DNA of 35,061 nucleotides from IMG/VR virus record IMGVR_UViG_3300047300_000454, positions 1-35,061 of that record. One strand, given 5' to 3'. Position numbers and translations under genes: made by a program. Source of the DNA: a virus. The notes under the pieces were generated by a model, which was not told the DNA's origin, ran no database searches, and saw only the letters and a list, made by a program, of their open reading frames with translations. Each line of letters starts with the position of its first letter. The stretch's first letter is position 1. Of the stretch, positions 1 through 8,400 are shown in pieces.

Positions 1-146
1 GTTGAGTAGTTGCTGTGTGCAAGTATTTTGGAGCAACTGGGTGTCTGCCGTGCTACCCCCCTGTATATAGAGTGAGTATTAGCAGAGGGATGGATTCACT
101 CTTTTGCTGTGTGGGGGTTTGGGTTGGTTACTGGGGGTGACGATTT

Positions 147-163
147 GTAGACAAATTGTCTAC
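147..163. promoter_or_regulatory. Perfect odd palindrome, operator-like
   Basis: GTAGACAAATTGTCTAC has 8-bp arms around one central base. This is the size and symmetry of a dimeric repressor site. A second inverted repeat starts only 6 bases further on. No promoter with good spacing was found next to it, so the operator role is inference. Confidence 0.4.
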
Positions 164-168
164 CGAGT

Positions 169-182
169 GTTTGACTTCAAAC
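169..182. repeat. Inverted repeat next to the 147-163 palindrome
   Basis: GTTTGA and TCAAAC flank a 2-base centre. It lies 6 bases from the preceding palindrome, so the pair may form a compound regulatory site. The sequence is unrelated to the first palindrome. Confidence 0.3.
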
Positions 183-421
183 GCTCTAGGTGGTTGGTGT
201 TCACTTTGTGTGGTGTTATACGGTTGGGCTGGCGGTTCGGGCTGTGGCTCATCCTGCTTCCTTGCCTCCTGGCTAGGTGGTGTACACGCAAGGGAAGGTA
301 GGAATCTGTCTGCCTGGAAATTATCCCGTCTTAAGTTGGCTCTTGAAGGAAGGTGTGCTGAGACTCGGAGCATGTGTTTAACCGTTACCCTTGTTTCTCT
401 GTCACCAACCGAGCCTGCGAG

Positions 422-442
422 GGCGGTAGCCGCCGAAGGCGG
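422..442 (+). promoter_or_regulatory. Two mutually exclusive hairpins
   Basis: GGCGG (422-426), CCGCC (430-434) and GGCGG (438-442) are separated by exactly 3 bases each. The middle arm can pair with either the left or the right arm, giving two alternative 5-bp GC stems. This is the geometry of a switch or attenuator. A terminator-like hairpin follows about 100 bases downstream. Function is not established. Confidence 0.35.
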
Positions 443-545
443 AACAACAATCCAGGACTGCTAGCACACGGGCTTTTGCTCCCCCCACGGTTCACCAATC
501 AAAGTTGGAAGGTCGCCGTTAGCCAATCTTTTAGCCGACACCTAA

Positions 546-570
546 CGCTAGAAACCTAGCGAGTCTTTTT
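546..570 (+). terminator. Rho-independent terminator-like hairpin
   Basis: CGCTAG (546-551) pairs perfectly with CTAGCG (556-561) around an AAAC loop, and TTTTT follows at 566-570 after four bases. The stem is short but the order of stem and T-run is right for termination of plus-strand transcription. It implies that something upstream on this strand is transcribed. Confidence 0.5.
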
Positions 571-724
571 CTTCACCCCAAGTATCAACAGCAGTTCGTT
601 CTTTCTCTCGGTACTAGATACCACTGTTGGCTTTTGTGCATGGGGGGTCGGTCCCAGTTTCCTGCCACGAATACCCTCCGCTTTACCATGCTTATTTGAA
701 TAGCGGGTACGGGTCATGCTCGCC

Positions 725-745
725 ATGTTGACATCCCGTCAAGAT
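725..745. promoter_or_regulatory. Imperfect inverted repeat
   Basis: ATGTTGAC and GTCAAGAT flank a 5-base centre (ATCCC), with 7 of 8 arm positions complementary. It contains TTGACA, but no -10-like hexamer follows at 16-18 bases, so I do not call a promoter. Operator-like at best. Confidence 0.3.
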
Positions 746-786
746 GGACTTGCTCAATTACAAACCTGACTATAGCAGGTACTTAG

Positions 787-836
787 GAGCCATAGCAGGA
801 TTTGAACCTGCGCACATCTGTTTTCCAATGATGTGC
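787..836 (-). other. tRNA 3'-half-like sequence
   Basis: Read on the minus strand, 811-795 is a perfect T-arm (GCAGG, a 7-base loop TTCAAAT, CCTGC). It is followed by TATGGCT, like a 3' acceptor strand. Before it, 836-812 forms a 7-bp stem with an 11-base loop that includes TTGGAAA, where GGA would be the anticodon of a serine tRNA. The stem and loop do not match a normal 5-bp anticodon arm and there is no variable loop. No D-arm is present, and the nearest possible 5' acceptor (875-881, CGCCATA) has a mismatched first pair. It is therefore not a normal tRNA gene. It could be a degenerate tRNA, or the tRNA 3' half that temperate phages often carry in an attachment site, though no integrase is visible. 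Confidence 0.3.
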
Positions 837-948
837 CACCAAAAAAGATTGAGATGGAAAACGGTTCTTTTAAGTATGGCGGTGAAATTAACTTTGGCAA
901 GTAATTATTTCAACAACCAATATACAACAACCTGATATGGTTTGCAAC

Positions 949-1215
949 ATGCCAACAAAAAAAGACCCCCGACTAGAACGAGCAGGAGTATCAGGGTATA
1001 ACCAACCCAAAGCAACTCCAAAGCATCCAACAAAGTCTCATGTTGTTGTAGCCAAAGTAGGCGACCAAATCAAAACAATCCGTTTCGGACAGCAAGGTGT
1101 AAAAGGTTCACCTGATGGGTCTAAGCGTAACGAAGCGTTCAAAGCCCGACACGCTAAAAACATTGCCAAAGGAAAAATGTCTGCTGCATACTGGGCTGAC
1201 AAAGTGAAGTGGTAG
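949..1215 (+). CDS. Small basic conserved phage protein
   Basis: This 88-residue, very basic protein sits directly before the large terminase. From memory it resembles a short protein found beside terminase or structural genes in many aquatic tailed phages, with a conserved core IRFGQQGVKG at about residues 44-53 and a C-terminal tail ending KGKMSAAYWADKVKW. Its biochemical role is unknown to me. High Lys/Arg content and position suggest DNA binding or a role in packaging, but that is inference. The ATG at 949 is chosen because the recognisable sequence MPTKKDPRLERAG begins there. A second ATG at 937 would add four residues. No clear ribosome-binding site precedes either start. Confidence 0.75.
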   Translation: MPTKKDPRLERAGVSGYNQPKATPKHPTKSHVVVAKVGDQIKTIRFGQQGVKGSPDGSKRNEAFKARHAKNIAKGKMSAAYWADKVKW

Positions 1216-1227
1216 ACTAGAAACCAT

Positions 1228-3192
1228 ATGGGGACAAAACGAGCAGTCCCAGTACAAGACAAAGTACAATTCTTTGCTCTTATATCTGCTGGGCGAACCA
1301 TCAAAGACGCATGTGCCGAAACTGGTATCCACATCAACACAGGCTCCCGATGGGTAAAACGAGCCAAAGAACTAGAAGCGAACCGTAAAGAAGCCAGCCA
1401 CAAAGCAGCCCAAGGTGGAGGCAGGCAGGCTCTTGAACACATGAACTTCATGGATGCCATTGACCTACCATCGGCAATCCCCCACGACAAACTGTGCGAC
1501 AACGCCAAACGAGGACTGGAAGACTTTGACTTTTTCCGCACCCACTACCTAGGGCGAGTACCGTCACCGTGGCAGGTAGAAGCAGCCGTAACACTGGTGC
1601 AACTACTTGAGTCTGAAGAAAAAGAGTTTGTTGTTATCAATGTGCCACCAGGTGCAGGTAAATCCACATTGTTCCACGATGTTGCTGTATGGGCAATTGT
1701 GCGTAACAGGCGAGTCCGAGTCATGATTGGTTCTGTATCACAGAACATGGCAAAAATGTACAGTCGCCGTATCCGTGAAACCTTGGAACGAGTAGCACCA
1801 ATTGAACCTGACCCAAGTATGGTGCAAAAAGGACTAGCAGTAAATGCAGAAGGATGTTTAACAATTGACTATGGGCGATTCAAACCAGTGGATAAAGGTG
1901 CCCTATGGCGAGCCGAAGAGTTTGTCGTGGAACAACTTGACGGGAACGGCTTGGATAACAAAGAACCAACAGTGCGAGCATATGGTATTGAAGCCGAGTT
2001 CATCGGACACCGTGCCGACCTATGTCTCTTTGACGATGTTGCCTCACCTGACAATGCGAGAGAAAGCGTGGCTAGAGACAAACTTCTTGAACGCTGGGAT
2101 GGAGTGGCGGAAGCCCGTTGTGACCCAGGAGGGTTGCTGGCTGTTATCGGGCAAAGACTCGGCTCAGGAGACTTATACGCTCATTGTCTTGCCAAAGAAA
2201 CTTACGACATTGAAGAAGACATCAATTACGATGGCGCAGATGTCATTACCCCTGAAGATGTATCTGAAGGTGTACCAGTACGCCAAAAGAAATACCGACA
2301 CATCATTTATAAAGCGTATTACGAGGAGTTGGACACAGGGAAAGAGTCTCGTTCCTTCAAAGCCCCTGCATACCCCAACGGACCACTCCTAGACCCCAAG
2401 CGTCTACCCTGGAAAGACCTGTCTTTCATCCGCTACAACAAAGAAGATGTCTTCAAAGTCGTCTATCAACAAGAAGACCTAGACCTAGATTCCAAACTGG
2501 TACAACGAACCTGGATTACAGGCGGAAAAGGACTAGACGGAGTTGACTACCCAGGCTGTATAGACGCAGACCGTCAACCAGGCTACATTCCCGAAGGACT
2601 AGCACACCCTTGGATTTCCGTAGTAGCAGTAGACCCCAGTCCAACTATGTTTTGGGCGTTCGTATGGATTATCTACCAGCCACAAACCAACCTCTACCAT
2701 GTCGTAGACATAGAACGAGTCAAACTGTCAGCCGAAGAAGTGCTCGGCTACAACACCATGACAGGCGAATACTCAGGACTAATGGATGAACTACAACAAC
2801 GGTCCGTAGAAATGGGCTACCCCATCTCCCACTGGATTGTAGAAATCAACGCAGCCCAACGCTTCCTGCTCGCACACGACTTTGTACGCAAATGGCAAGC
2901 CATGCACCGAGTCAATGTCATCCCTCACACCACCAGCCGAAACAAACTTGACGAAACCCTCGGTGTAGAAGCACTACTCCCACCAGTTATCAGGTCAGGA
3001 GCCTTGCGTCTCCCATCCATGAAGGGAAACTGGAAGACCCTTGCTGCCACCGATGAACTAACCAAGTGGGCACGAGACAAGAAACACGGCACCGACATCG
3101 TGATGGCACTATGGATGGCATTACTTAACCTGCCAAACCTGACAGGGCATAAACCACCCCCACGCCAATGGCGACCATCCTGGCTTAAGTAA
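1228..3192 (+). CDS. terL: Large terminase subunit with N-terminal HTH
   Basis: This is the DNA-packaging motor, an ATPase that drives DNA into the prohead through the portal and a nuclease that cuts the concatemer. At 654 residues it is long for the family. Walker A is at about residues 139-147 (VPPGAGKST) and Walker B at about 265-270 (LCLFDD). The C-terminal RNase H-like nuclease shows Asp469 in VAVDPSP, Glu539 in WIVEIN and Asp623 in HGTDIVMALW. The extra N-terminal part, about residues 12-50, reads as a helix-turn-helix (GRTIKDACAETGIHINTGSRWVKR, abbreviated here to its GIHINTGSRWV core). That fold normally belongs to a separate small terminase. No separate small terminase gene is recognisable nearby, so the recognition domain may be fused here. 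The gene starts 12 bases after the preceding stop. Confidence 0.93.
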   Translation: MGTKRAVPVQDKVQFFALISAGRTIKDACAETGIHINTGSRWVKRAKELEANRKEASHKAAQGGGRQALEHMNFMDAIDLPSAIPHDKLCDNAKRGLEDFDFFRTHYLGRVPSPWQVEAAVTLVQLLESEEKEFVVINVPPGAGKSTLFHDVAVWAIVRNRRVRVMIGSVSQNMAKMYSRRIRETLERVAPIEPDPSMVQKGLAVNAEGCLTIDYGRFKPVDKGALWRAEEFVVEQLDGNGLDNKEPTVRAYGIEAEFIGHRADLCLFDDVASPDNARESVARDKLLERWDGVAEARCDPGGLLAVIGQRLGSGDLYAHCLAKETYDIEEDINYDGADVITPEDVSEGVPVRQKKYRHIIYKAYYEELDTGKESRSFKAPAYPNGPLLDPKRLPWKDLSFIRYNKEDVFKVVYQQEDLDLDSKLVQRTWITGGKGLDGVDYPGCIDADRQPGYIPEGLAHPWISVVAVDPSPTMFWAFVWIIYQPQTNLYHVVDIERVKLSAEEVLGYNTMTGEYSGLMDELQQRSVEMGYPISHWIVEINAAQRFLLAHDFVRKWQAMHRVNVIPHTTSRNKLDETLGVEALLPPVIRSGALRLPSMKGNWKTLAATDELTKWARDKKHGTDIVMALWMALLNLPNLTGHKPPPRQWRPSWLK

Positions 3193-3239
3193 GGCTAATA
3201 TGTTATCGTTACATTGTTTGAGTCTTGTAAAGGTCACGC

Positions 3240-5069
3240 ATGAAATCAGTTGAAGAAATAGTTGACCTGTACCGCCAAAGGGTTACTGCTCAAGGTCCTG
3301 TTCTTTCACAAATGCGACAAGTAAAACAACTCGCTAACGGTGATGTTGTTGTCCCACTTAACGAACTTGACCGCAACACAAAGTCTTCAGTAGCCAACCT
3401 ACTGGTACAAGGTCTAGACCAAATGTCTATGCGAGTGGCATCCACCATGCCAACCCCATACTTCCCTGCACTGCGTGAAGGACAAGACCGTTCCATGCAG
3501 TTGGCTCGTGACCGCAAGCGAGCAATGCTCGCCATTTGGGACCAAAACCGTATGAACATGAAGATGCGTAGGCGTGCACGCCACCTTCTCGCATACAGCA
3601 ACAGCCCTATCTATATCAAACCAAACTTTGACAAGCGCATCCCTGAATGGCAACTGCGAAACCCACTGGACACCTTCCCTGCACCAGTCGCAGATGTAGA
3701 TAACCCAGTCCCACACGACTGCATTTTCTCCTACAGCCGTTCATACCAGTGGCTCTGCCAAAACTTTGGCTATGTAATGAACGGACAACTCCGTGTTGGG
3801 CAGCCACAATATGACGACATGTTCACAATCCTTGAATATGTCTGTGCAGACGAAATCGTAACCATTGTTTTGGGCTACGAAAAAGAGCGTGACCCCATCA
3901 GTGGCTCTGCATACCTAGGTTCACCAGCAATTGAACTATCACGCATCGTCAACCGCACAGGTATGCCCCTTGTAATCGTTCCTCAACGCATCACCTTGGA
4001 CAAACCACACGGACAATTTGACGGTTTGCTCGGTATGTACTACACCCGTGCCCGTTTGCAGGCACTCACCGAAATCGCTATTGAGCGTGGCATCTTCCCT
4101 GATGAATACCTCGTAGCACGACCAGGCGAGAACCCTGAAATCCTACAAATTGCTGACGGAAAATCAGGACAGTTGGGTGTTGTCAAGGGTGGAGACATCC
4201 AAACCCACCAGTCCAACCCTGGTTACAAAACCGATACAGCATTGGACCGTTTGGAGCGTCAAGAGCGTCTTGAAGGTGCAATCCCAGCAGAGTTCGGTGG
4301 CGAATCAGGCACCAACATCCGCACAGGTCGCCGTGGAGACAGCGTTCTTTCCGCAACAGTGGACTTCCGAGTACAAGAAGCACAAGAAATCTTTGCATCC
4401 TCAATGGTTGAAGAAGACAAAGTGGCTATTGCTATTGAAAAAGCCTATTGGGGTTCAAACGCAAAGTCATTCTTTATGCCTGGCATGGGTGGTGGCATCA
4501 AGGACTACACACCAAACAAACTGTGGGAAACAGACTTCCACTATGTTGCATACTCCGCATCAGGTGCAGATGTCAACAGCCTCATCGTGTCACTTGGTCA
4601 GCGTCTCGGCACAGGACTTATGTCCAAAGAATCAGCCCGTGAAGCCGACCCACTTATCTCTGACCCTGAGTTGGAGAAGGACCGTCTCGTTGCTGAAGGT
4701 ATTGAAGCAGCGTTGCTGTCTTCTATCCAGGCTCAAGCCGCAGACCCCAACGGTCCATACCAACCTGACGACCTTGCTTTCATCGCAGAGAAGGTACAAT
4801 CAAACAAGATGTCACTTCCTGAAGCAATCATGGCTGCGCAAAAGCGTGCACAAGAACGCCAAGCAGCACAGGCACCAGCAGGTTCACCCGAAACCCAGCC
4901 AGGTTTGTCAATGCCAGGCATGGGTATGGAACAACAAACAGCAGGTCCAGCACCTTCAGGTATGGAAGGTCTATTGTCGCAACTTGGTGGGGGTGGAGCA
5001 GCCGCAGCCGCACAGCCATCGTCACCTGGTGGTGTCTTAAGTCTTGCAAATAGTCTTGGAGGGATGTAA
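3240..5069 (+). CDS. Portal protein
   Basis: The portal forms the ring at one capsid vertex through which DNA enters and leaves, and it docks the terminase and tail. The 609-residue length and the position directly after the large terminase fit. Residues 1-130 hold a run of Arg/Lys and Met-rich helices (RDRKRAMLAIWDQNRMNMKM), followed by a mixed domain with LRNPLDTFPAPVADVDN near residue 140, the kind of segment seen in portals of short-tailed phages. The last 75 or so residues are rich in Ala, Gly, Pro and Gln and are probably disordered. AAAGG lies 7 bases before the ATG. The call rests on order and overall resemblance; there is no catalytic motif to confirm it. Confidence 0.85.
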   Translation: MKSVEEIVDLYRQRVTAQGPVLSQMRQVKQLANGDVVVPLNELDRNTKSSVANLLVQGLDQMSMRVASTMPTPYFPALREGQDRSMQLARDRKRAMLAIWDQNRMNMKMRRRARHLLAYSNSPIYIKPNFDKRIPEWQLRNPLDTFPAPVADVDNPVPHDCIFSYSRSYQWLCQNFGYVMNGQLRVGQPQYDDMFTILEYVCADEIVTIVLGYEKERDPISGSAYLGSPAIELSRIVNRTGMPLVIVPQRITLDKPHGQFDGLLGMYYTRARLQALTEIAIERGIFPDEYLVARPGENPEILQIADGKSGQLGVVKGGDIQTHQSNPGYKTDTALDRLERQERLEGAIPAEFGGESGTNIRTGRRGDSVLSATVDFRVQEAQEIFASSMVEEDKVAIAIEKAYWGSNAKSFFMPGMGGGIKDYTPNKLWETDFHYVAYSASGADVNSLIVSLGQRLGTGLMSKESAREADPLISDPELEKDRLVAEGIEAALLSSIQAQAADPNGPYQPDDLAFIAEKVQSNKMSLPEAIMAAQKRAQERQAAQAPAGSPETQPGLSMPGMGMEQQTAGPAPSGMEGLLSQLGGGGAAAAAQPSSPGGVLSLANSLGGM

Positions 5070-5072
5070 AAC

Positions 5073-5462
5073 ATGGCAAAGCAATATGCAAACCGTTCCG
5101 ACCTGCGTAACCCAGCAGAGAAAATTGCTAAAACAGCAGTACCAGGTCAGGCTTATGGCGAGGCTAGTAAGCAACTAGCAGCCCAAGCAGCAGTACCAAT
5201 GGGTAGTTCCCCTGCCCCTACGCCACCTGCACAACCACAAGTTATGCCTGGTGGTCTTGGTTCATTGGCTCGCCCAACAGAACGACCTAACGAACCAGTA
5301 ACAGCAGGAGCATCATTCGGCGCAGGACCCACCCCTGGTGTGCAGTTCGTTGTACCACGAGAAGCCGATGCCGTTCTTAACGAACTCCGTGGTTTGTACC
5401 AGGCATATCCATCACCTGAACTCGCAGACATGCTTGATTCGTATGTGCGAGAAGGATACTAA
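5073..5462 (+). CDS. Small virion-region protein, unknown
   Basis: This 129-residue protein starts 3 bases after the portal gene, with GGAGGG ahead of the ATG. The middle, about residues 45-95, is rich in Pro, Ala, Gly and Thr and looks disordered. The C-terminal 35 residues (around LNELRGLYQAYPSPELADML) look helical. I do not recognise a family. Tight coupling between the portal and the very large 5465-10126 gene suggests a virion or head-assembly partner of one of them. Confidence 0.7.
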   Translation: MAKQYANRSDLRNPAEKIAKTAVPGQAYGEASKQLAAQAAVPMGSSPAPTPPAQPQVMPGGLGSLARPTERPNEPVTAGASFGAGPTPGVQFVVPREADAVLNELRGLYQAYPSPELADMLDSYVREGY

Positions 5463-5464
5463 AT

Positions 5465-8400
5465 ATGGCATTATCGCCTTGGGACCCAGTTAACGAAGAC
5501 CAATCAACAGCAGACGCAGTACATAACCAGCAGAAAGTTCAGCAACACGCATCATCTGCCGACCCTGCCGTAGCCAAACGCATCAGCGAAATCTACAAAA
5601 ACAACCCGTATATCCCTGCAAACATTGTTCTTGCTATGGCAAAGCAAGGTGTATCCGATGCTGCTCTTAATGCAGTTAAGCCTCTTGCCGCTAAACAGTC
5701 ACAAACATCTAACGACCCGAACAAGCCAAGCAACAAGAGTTGGTTCCAACGCAATGTGATGGACAACTTCAAGACTGTTTCACGCTGGTCATTCGCTGCA
5801 TTGCAGGCTGTCCCTGATATGGCGCAGAACCTCGCTGCCGAAGCGTTCTCACCTAACGACTCTGCTGGTATGTCAGGTTTCTTTAAGTCCACCCAGTTGG
5901 GCACACTGATGGATGACCCATCTAAAGCAGGTGAAGGTTTCTTTGTTGGCGAAGAAGCAATGAAAACACAGGCTCAACGGGCACGGGAATACCGTGGAAC
6001 AATCAACAACCATGCTTGGACCGTTGGTCGTGGAGCAGCACAACTTGCTTTCAAACCTGGTTCCAAGCCATATAGCCTTTTGTCAGGTTTTGTTGACGCA
6101 GCGTTCAATGTTGCAACTGACCCAACAACACTTGCAGGTCCACTAATCAAAGAGGCTAAGGCTGCACGAGCACTTATCCCAGCGTTGGAAACAGCAGAAG
6201 AACTAAGCGTTGCCAACAAACTTGCATATCAAGGTGCAGCAGGTTTAACCAAAGCAGAATCAGCAATCTTTGACGCATCAAAGTTCGGGCAGTTCATCAC
6301 TCAAGACCCACGAGCAGTGCGCCTTACCGAGCGTCTCGCTGCTATCGGGGCAGACACAGCAAGAAGCGCAGACCTTAAAGCACTAGACATCATCACAGAG
6401 TTTGGTGACAACATCAGCCCTGAGATTGCACAACGATTCGCACAGGCAGACACCGTTGACAAAGTAAGAGGTTTGCTCGCTGAAGCATCAGCACGCCTAA
6501 GCAAGAGTCCTAATGAAATCATGATGCCAACTGACATCCGTGAGTTCAGCATGGCTAAGGCAACACTCGGTGACATCGCTAAAAAAGCGGGCGCAAGTGA
6601 AGGTCTTGGCAACACCATTGACGACATTGCAGAACGAGTATCTCTATTCCGCAGTATCCGTAACAGCAAGTGGTTCACTGAGATGCCTGAAGGCACTGTC
6701 GTTGTAGGCGGTGCAGGCATTGACCGCACTAAAGCAATTCGTACATACTCCAACTATCTCATTGGTGCAGGTATCAAAAAAGATAGCGACCAATATATGA
6801 ATGTGATGAGAGAGGTTGTAAGTGCCTACTCTCAAACAAACCCATCAGTTGCTCGTGAAGCAGTGCATGATGCTTTCTCTCTTGCCTTTGACACAGTGTT
6901 CAAGGAAGTTGGGGGCAACAGCGAAGATGCAAAGACTGTTCTTGCCAAAGTTATTGAAGCAACAAAAGCAGAACTAACTAAAGCCCGTACTTACACCATT
7001 GACGAAACAGGTGTGAACATTGACGGTGGCGCATTTCAGATGATGCGTAAGGATTTGCCTGACTCTGTTCTTGCAGACTTCAGCCCTGACCAGTGGGACA
7101 ATCTTGTATTCCAAGGACCAGGTGCCATAGGTGAACTAGCAGACGAAATGTTTGTCCTACCTGACTATCGCCAGGTACGCCGACTTGCAGGTGCAATGAA
7201 GTTTGCCACAGCAAATAAAACTGGCGACCAGCGTGGTCTGCTCACAATCGCAGAGTTCATTCAGAACGACATTTGGAAACCATTGTCACTTGCCACAGGT
7301 GGATACCTGATGCGTAACATGGCAGACGCACAAGTTCGTATCGCAATGACAGGGCTTGACGGTTTCTTCAACCACCCTCGTGACTACATCATGTGGGCAA
7401 TGAAGCGTGGTAAAGGCTTTGCTGACATCCTCGGCAAAGACTTCAGTGCCACAGCAGATGAACTTGCAGGTGCATGGGCTAAGGAACAACCTGAGTTCGT
7501 TGATGCGATGACCCACGGTATCCACCAGCACATTAAAGACCCAGTGGCAGCAAAAGAACGCAACCTTCTTAATGGTAACTGGTCTGCTATCAGCCGTTCA
7601 TCAGACGCAAAAGCACACACAACTGGCTATATAGATAACCTGCGTCTTCTCCACTCAGACCCAATCAACGGGAAAATCTCAAAGATTATTGCATCGGGCG
7701 AATCAGAAGCAGACACACTGCTGCAAATCACTGACTGGCTTAAGTCGCCTGAGGCTGCGAAAGAACGCAAGAAACTTGTTGAATACTTCAAGCAAGGTGT
7801 ACGAGTAGTTGACCCTGCCACTGGTGAATATGGCTATGTCAAGTTCCCTGCTGGCTCAATCAGCGATGAGACAATGGCTGCGTGGGTGCAGAAACTTTCA
7901 CCTACAAAGATAAATACTGTTGTCCGTGGCGATAACGAACTACGCATTGTTGCTGCGCACAACCGTGTGCCTCTCACAATGTTTGACATTGATGGGAAGA
8001 TTACTGCTATCCGCCCTGAAGATATGGACATTCGTGACATTGCGAAGCATAACTTCATTAGTGGTGAAGGTGAAGTTGGTTCAATTATCAGCCTTGGTAA
8101 GAACAGAGAAGGTGTTGTTCTTTCCAAGAAGGGCGTGAAACTTAGTGTTCAAGAAGTGCACCCTGGTTCTGCATTTGCCGATAGTGGTCTTGGTACACGC
8201 CATCTCCGTACATTGATTGACCAAAAAGGTGTTGAAGGAAAACTTGCTGAAGTTGTGAAGCGTGCCGAGCGTGGTACAGCAAAGGGTGCTGGCAGTGTTG
8301 CGAACAAAGCACTTGAAGCAAAGGACCACTTCACAGACAAAATCTTCAAAGACTTATTTGGAACCGTTACACAGAAACTTGAACGCTCCCCCGTCTTCCG

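Larger units (their letters stand above)
1..948. other. Gene-poor leader region
   Basis: No convincing gene lies in these 948 bases. The short open frames present overlap each other in several frames and lack ribosome-binding sites or recognisable protein features. The first 300 bases are rich in G and T, unlike the A/C-rich sense strand of the genes that follow. The stretch does hold structure: an odd palindrome at 147-163, an inverted repeat at 169-182, two mutually exclusive hairpins at 422-442, a terminator-like hairpin at 546-570, an inverted repeat at 725-745 and a tRNA-like 3' half at 787-836. This could be a transcribed non-coding or control region between the leftward and rightward arms of the genome. 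I cannot say whether it contains the packaging site, an origin or an attachment site. Confidence 0.5.

Noticed and set aside
104-559. Several short open frames in the leader (104-301, 156-464, 374-559)
   Set aside because: They overlap each other, lack ribosome-binding sites and have implausible Trp/Cys/Arg-rich composition. Not supported as genes.
728-756. TTGACA as a promoter in the leader
   Set aside because: No -10-like hexamer at 16-18 bases. Kept only as an inverted repeat.
787-881. A complete tRNA-Ser gene on the minus strand
   Set aside because: No D-arm, wrong anticodon stem and a mismatched first acceptor pair. Only the 3' half is tRNA-like.
744-935. Open frame containing GAIAGFEPAHIC
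   Set aside because: The segment GFEPA is the typical false translation of a tRNA T-arm read from the opposite strand. No protein-like remainder.
1865-2392. Alternate frame of 175 codons inside the terminase gene
   Set aside because: Terminase motifs and reading frame are continuous across it.
4150-5040. Long alternate frame of 296 codons inside the portal gene
   Set aside because: Shadow of the portal reading frame, rich in His/Gln/Ser/Thr without structure. Codon pattern follows the portal frame.
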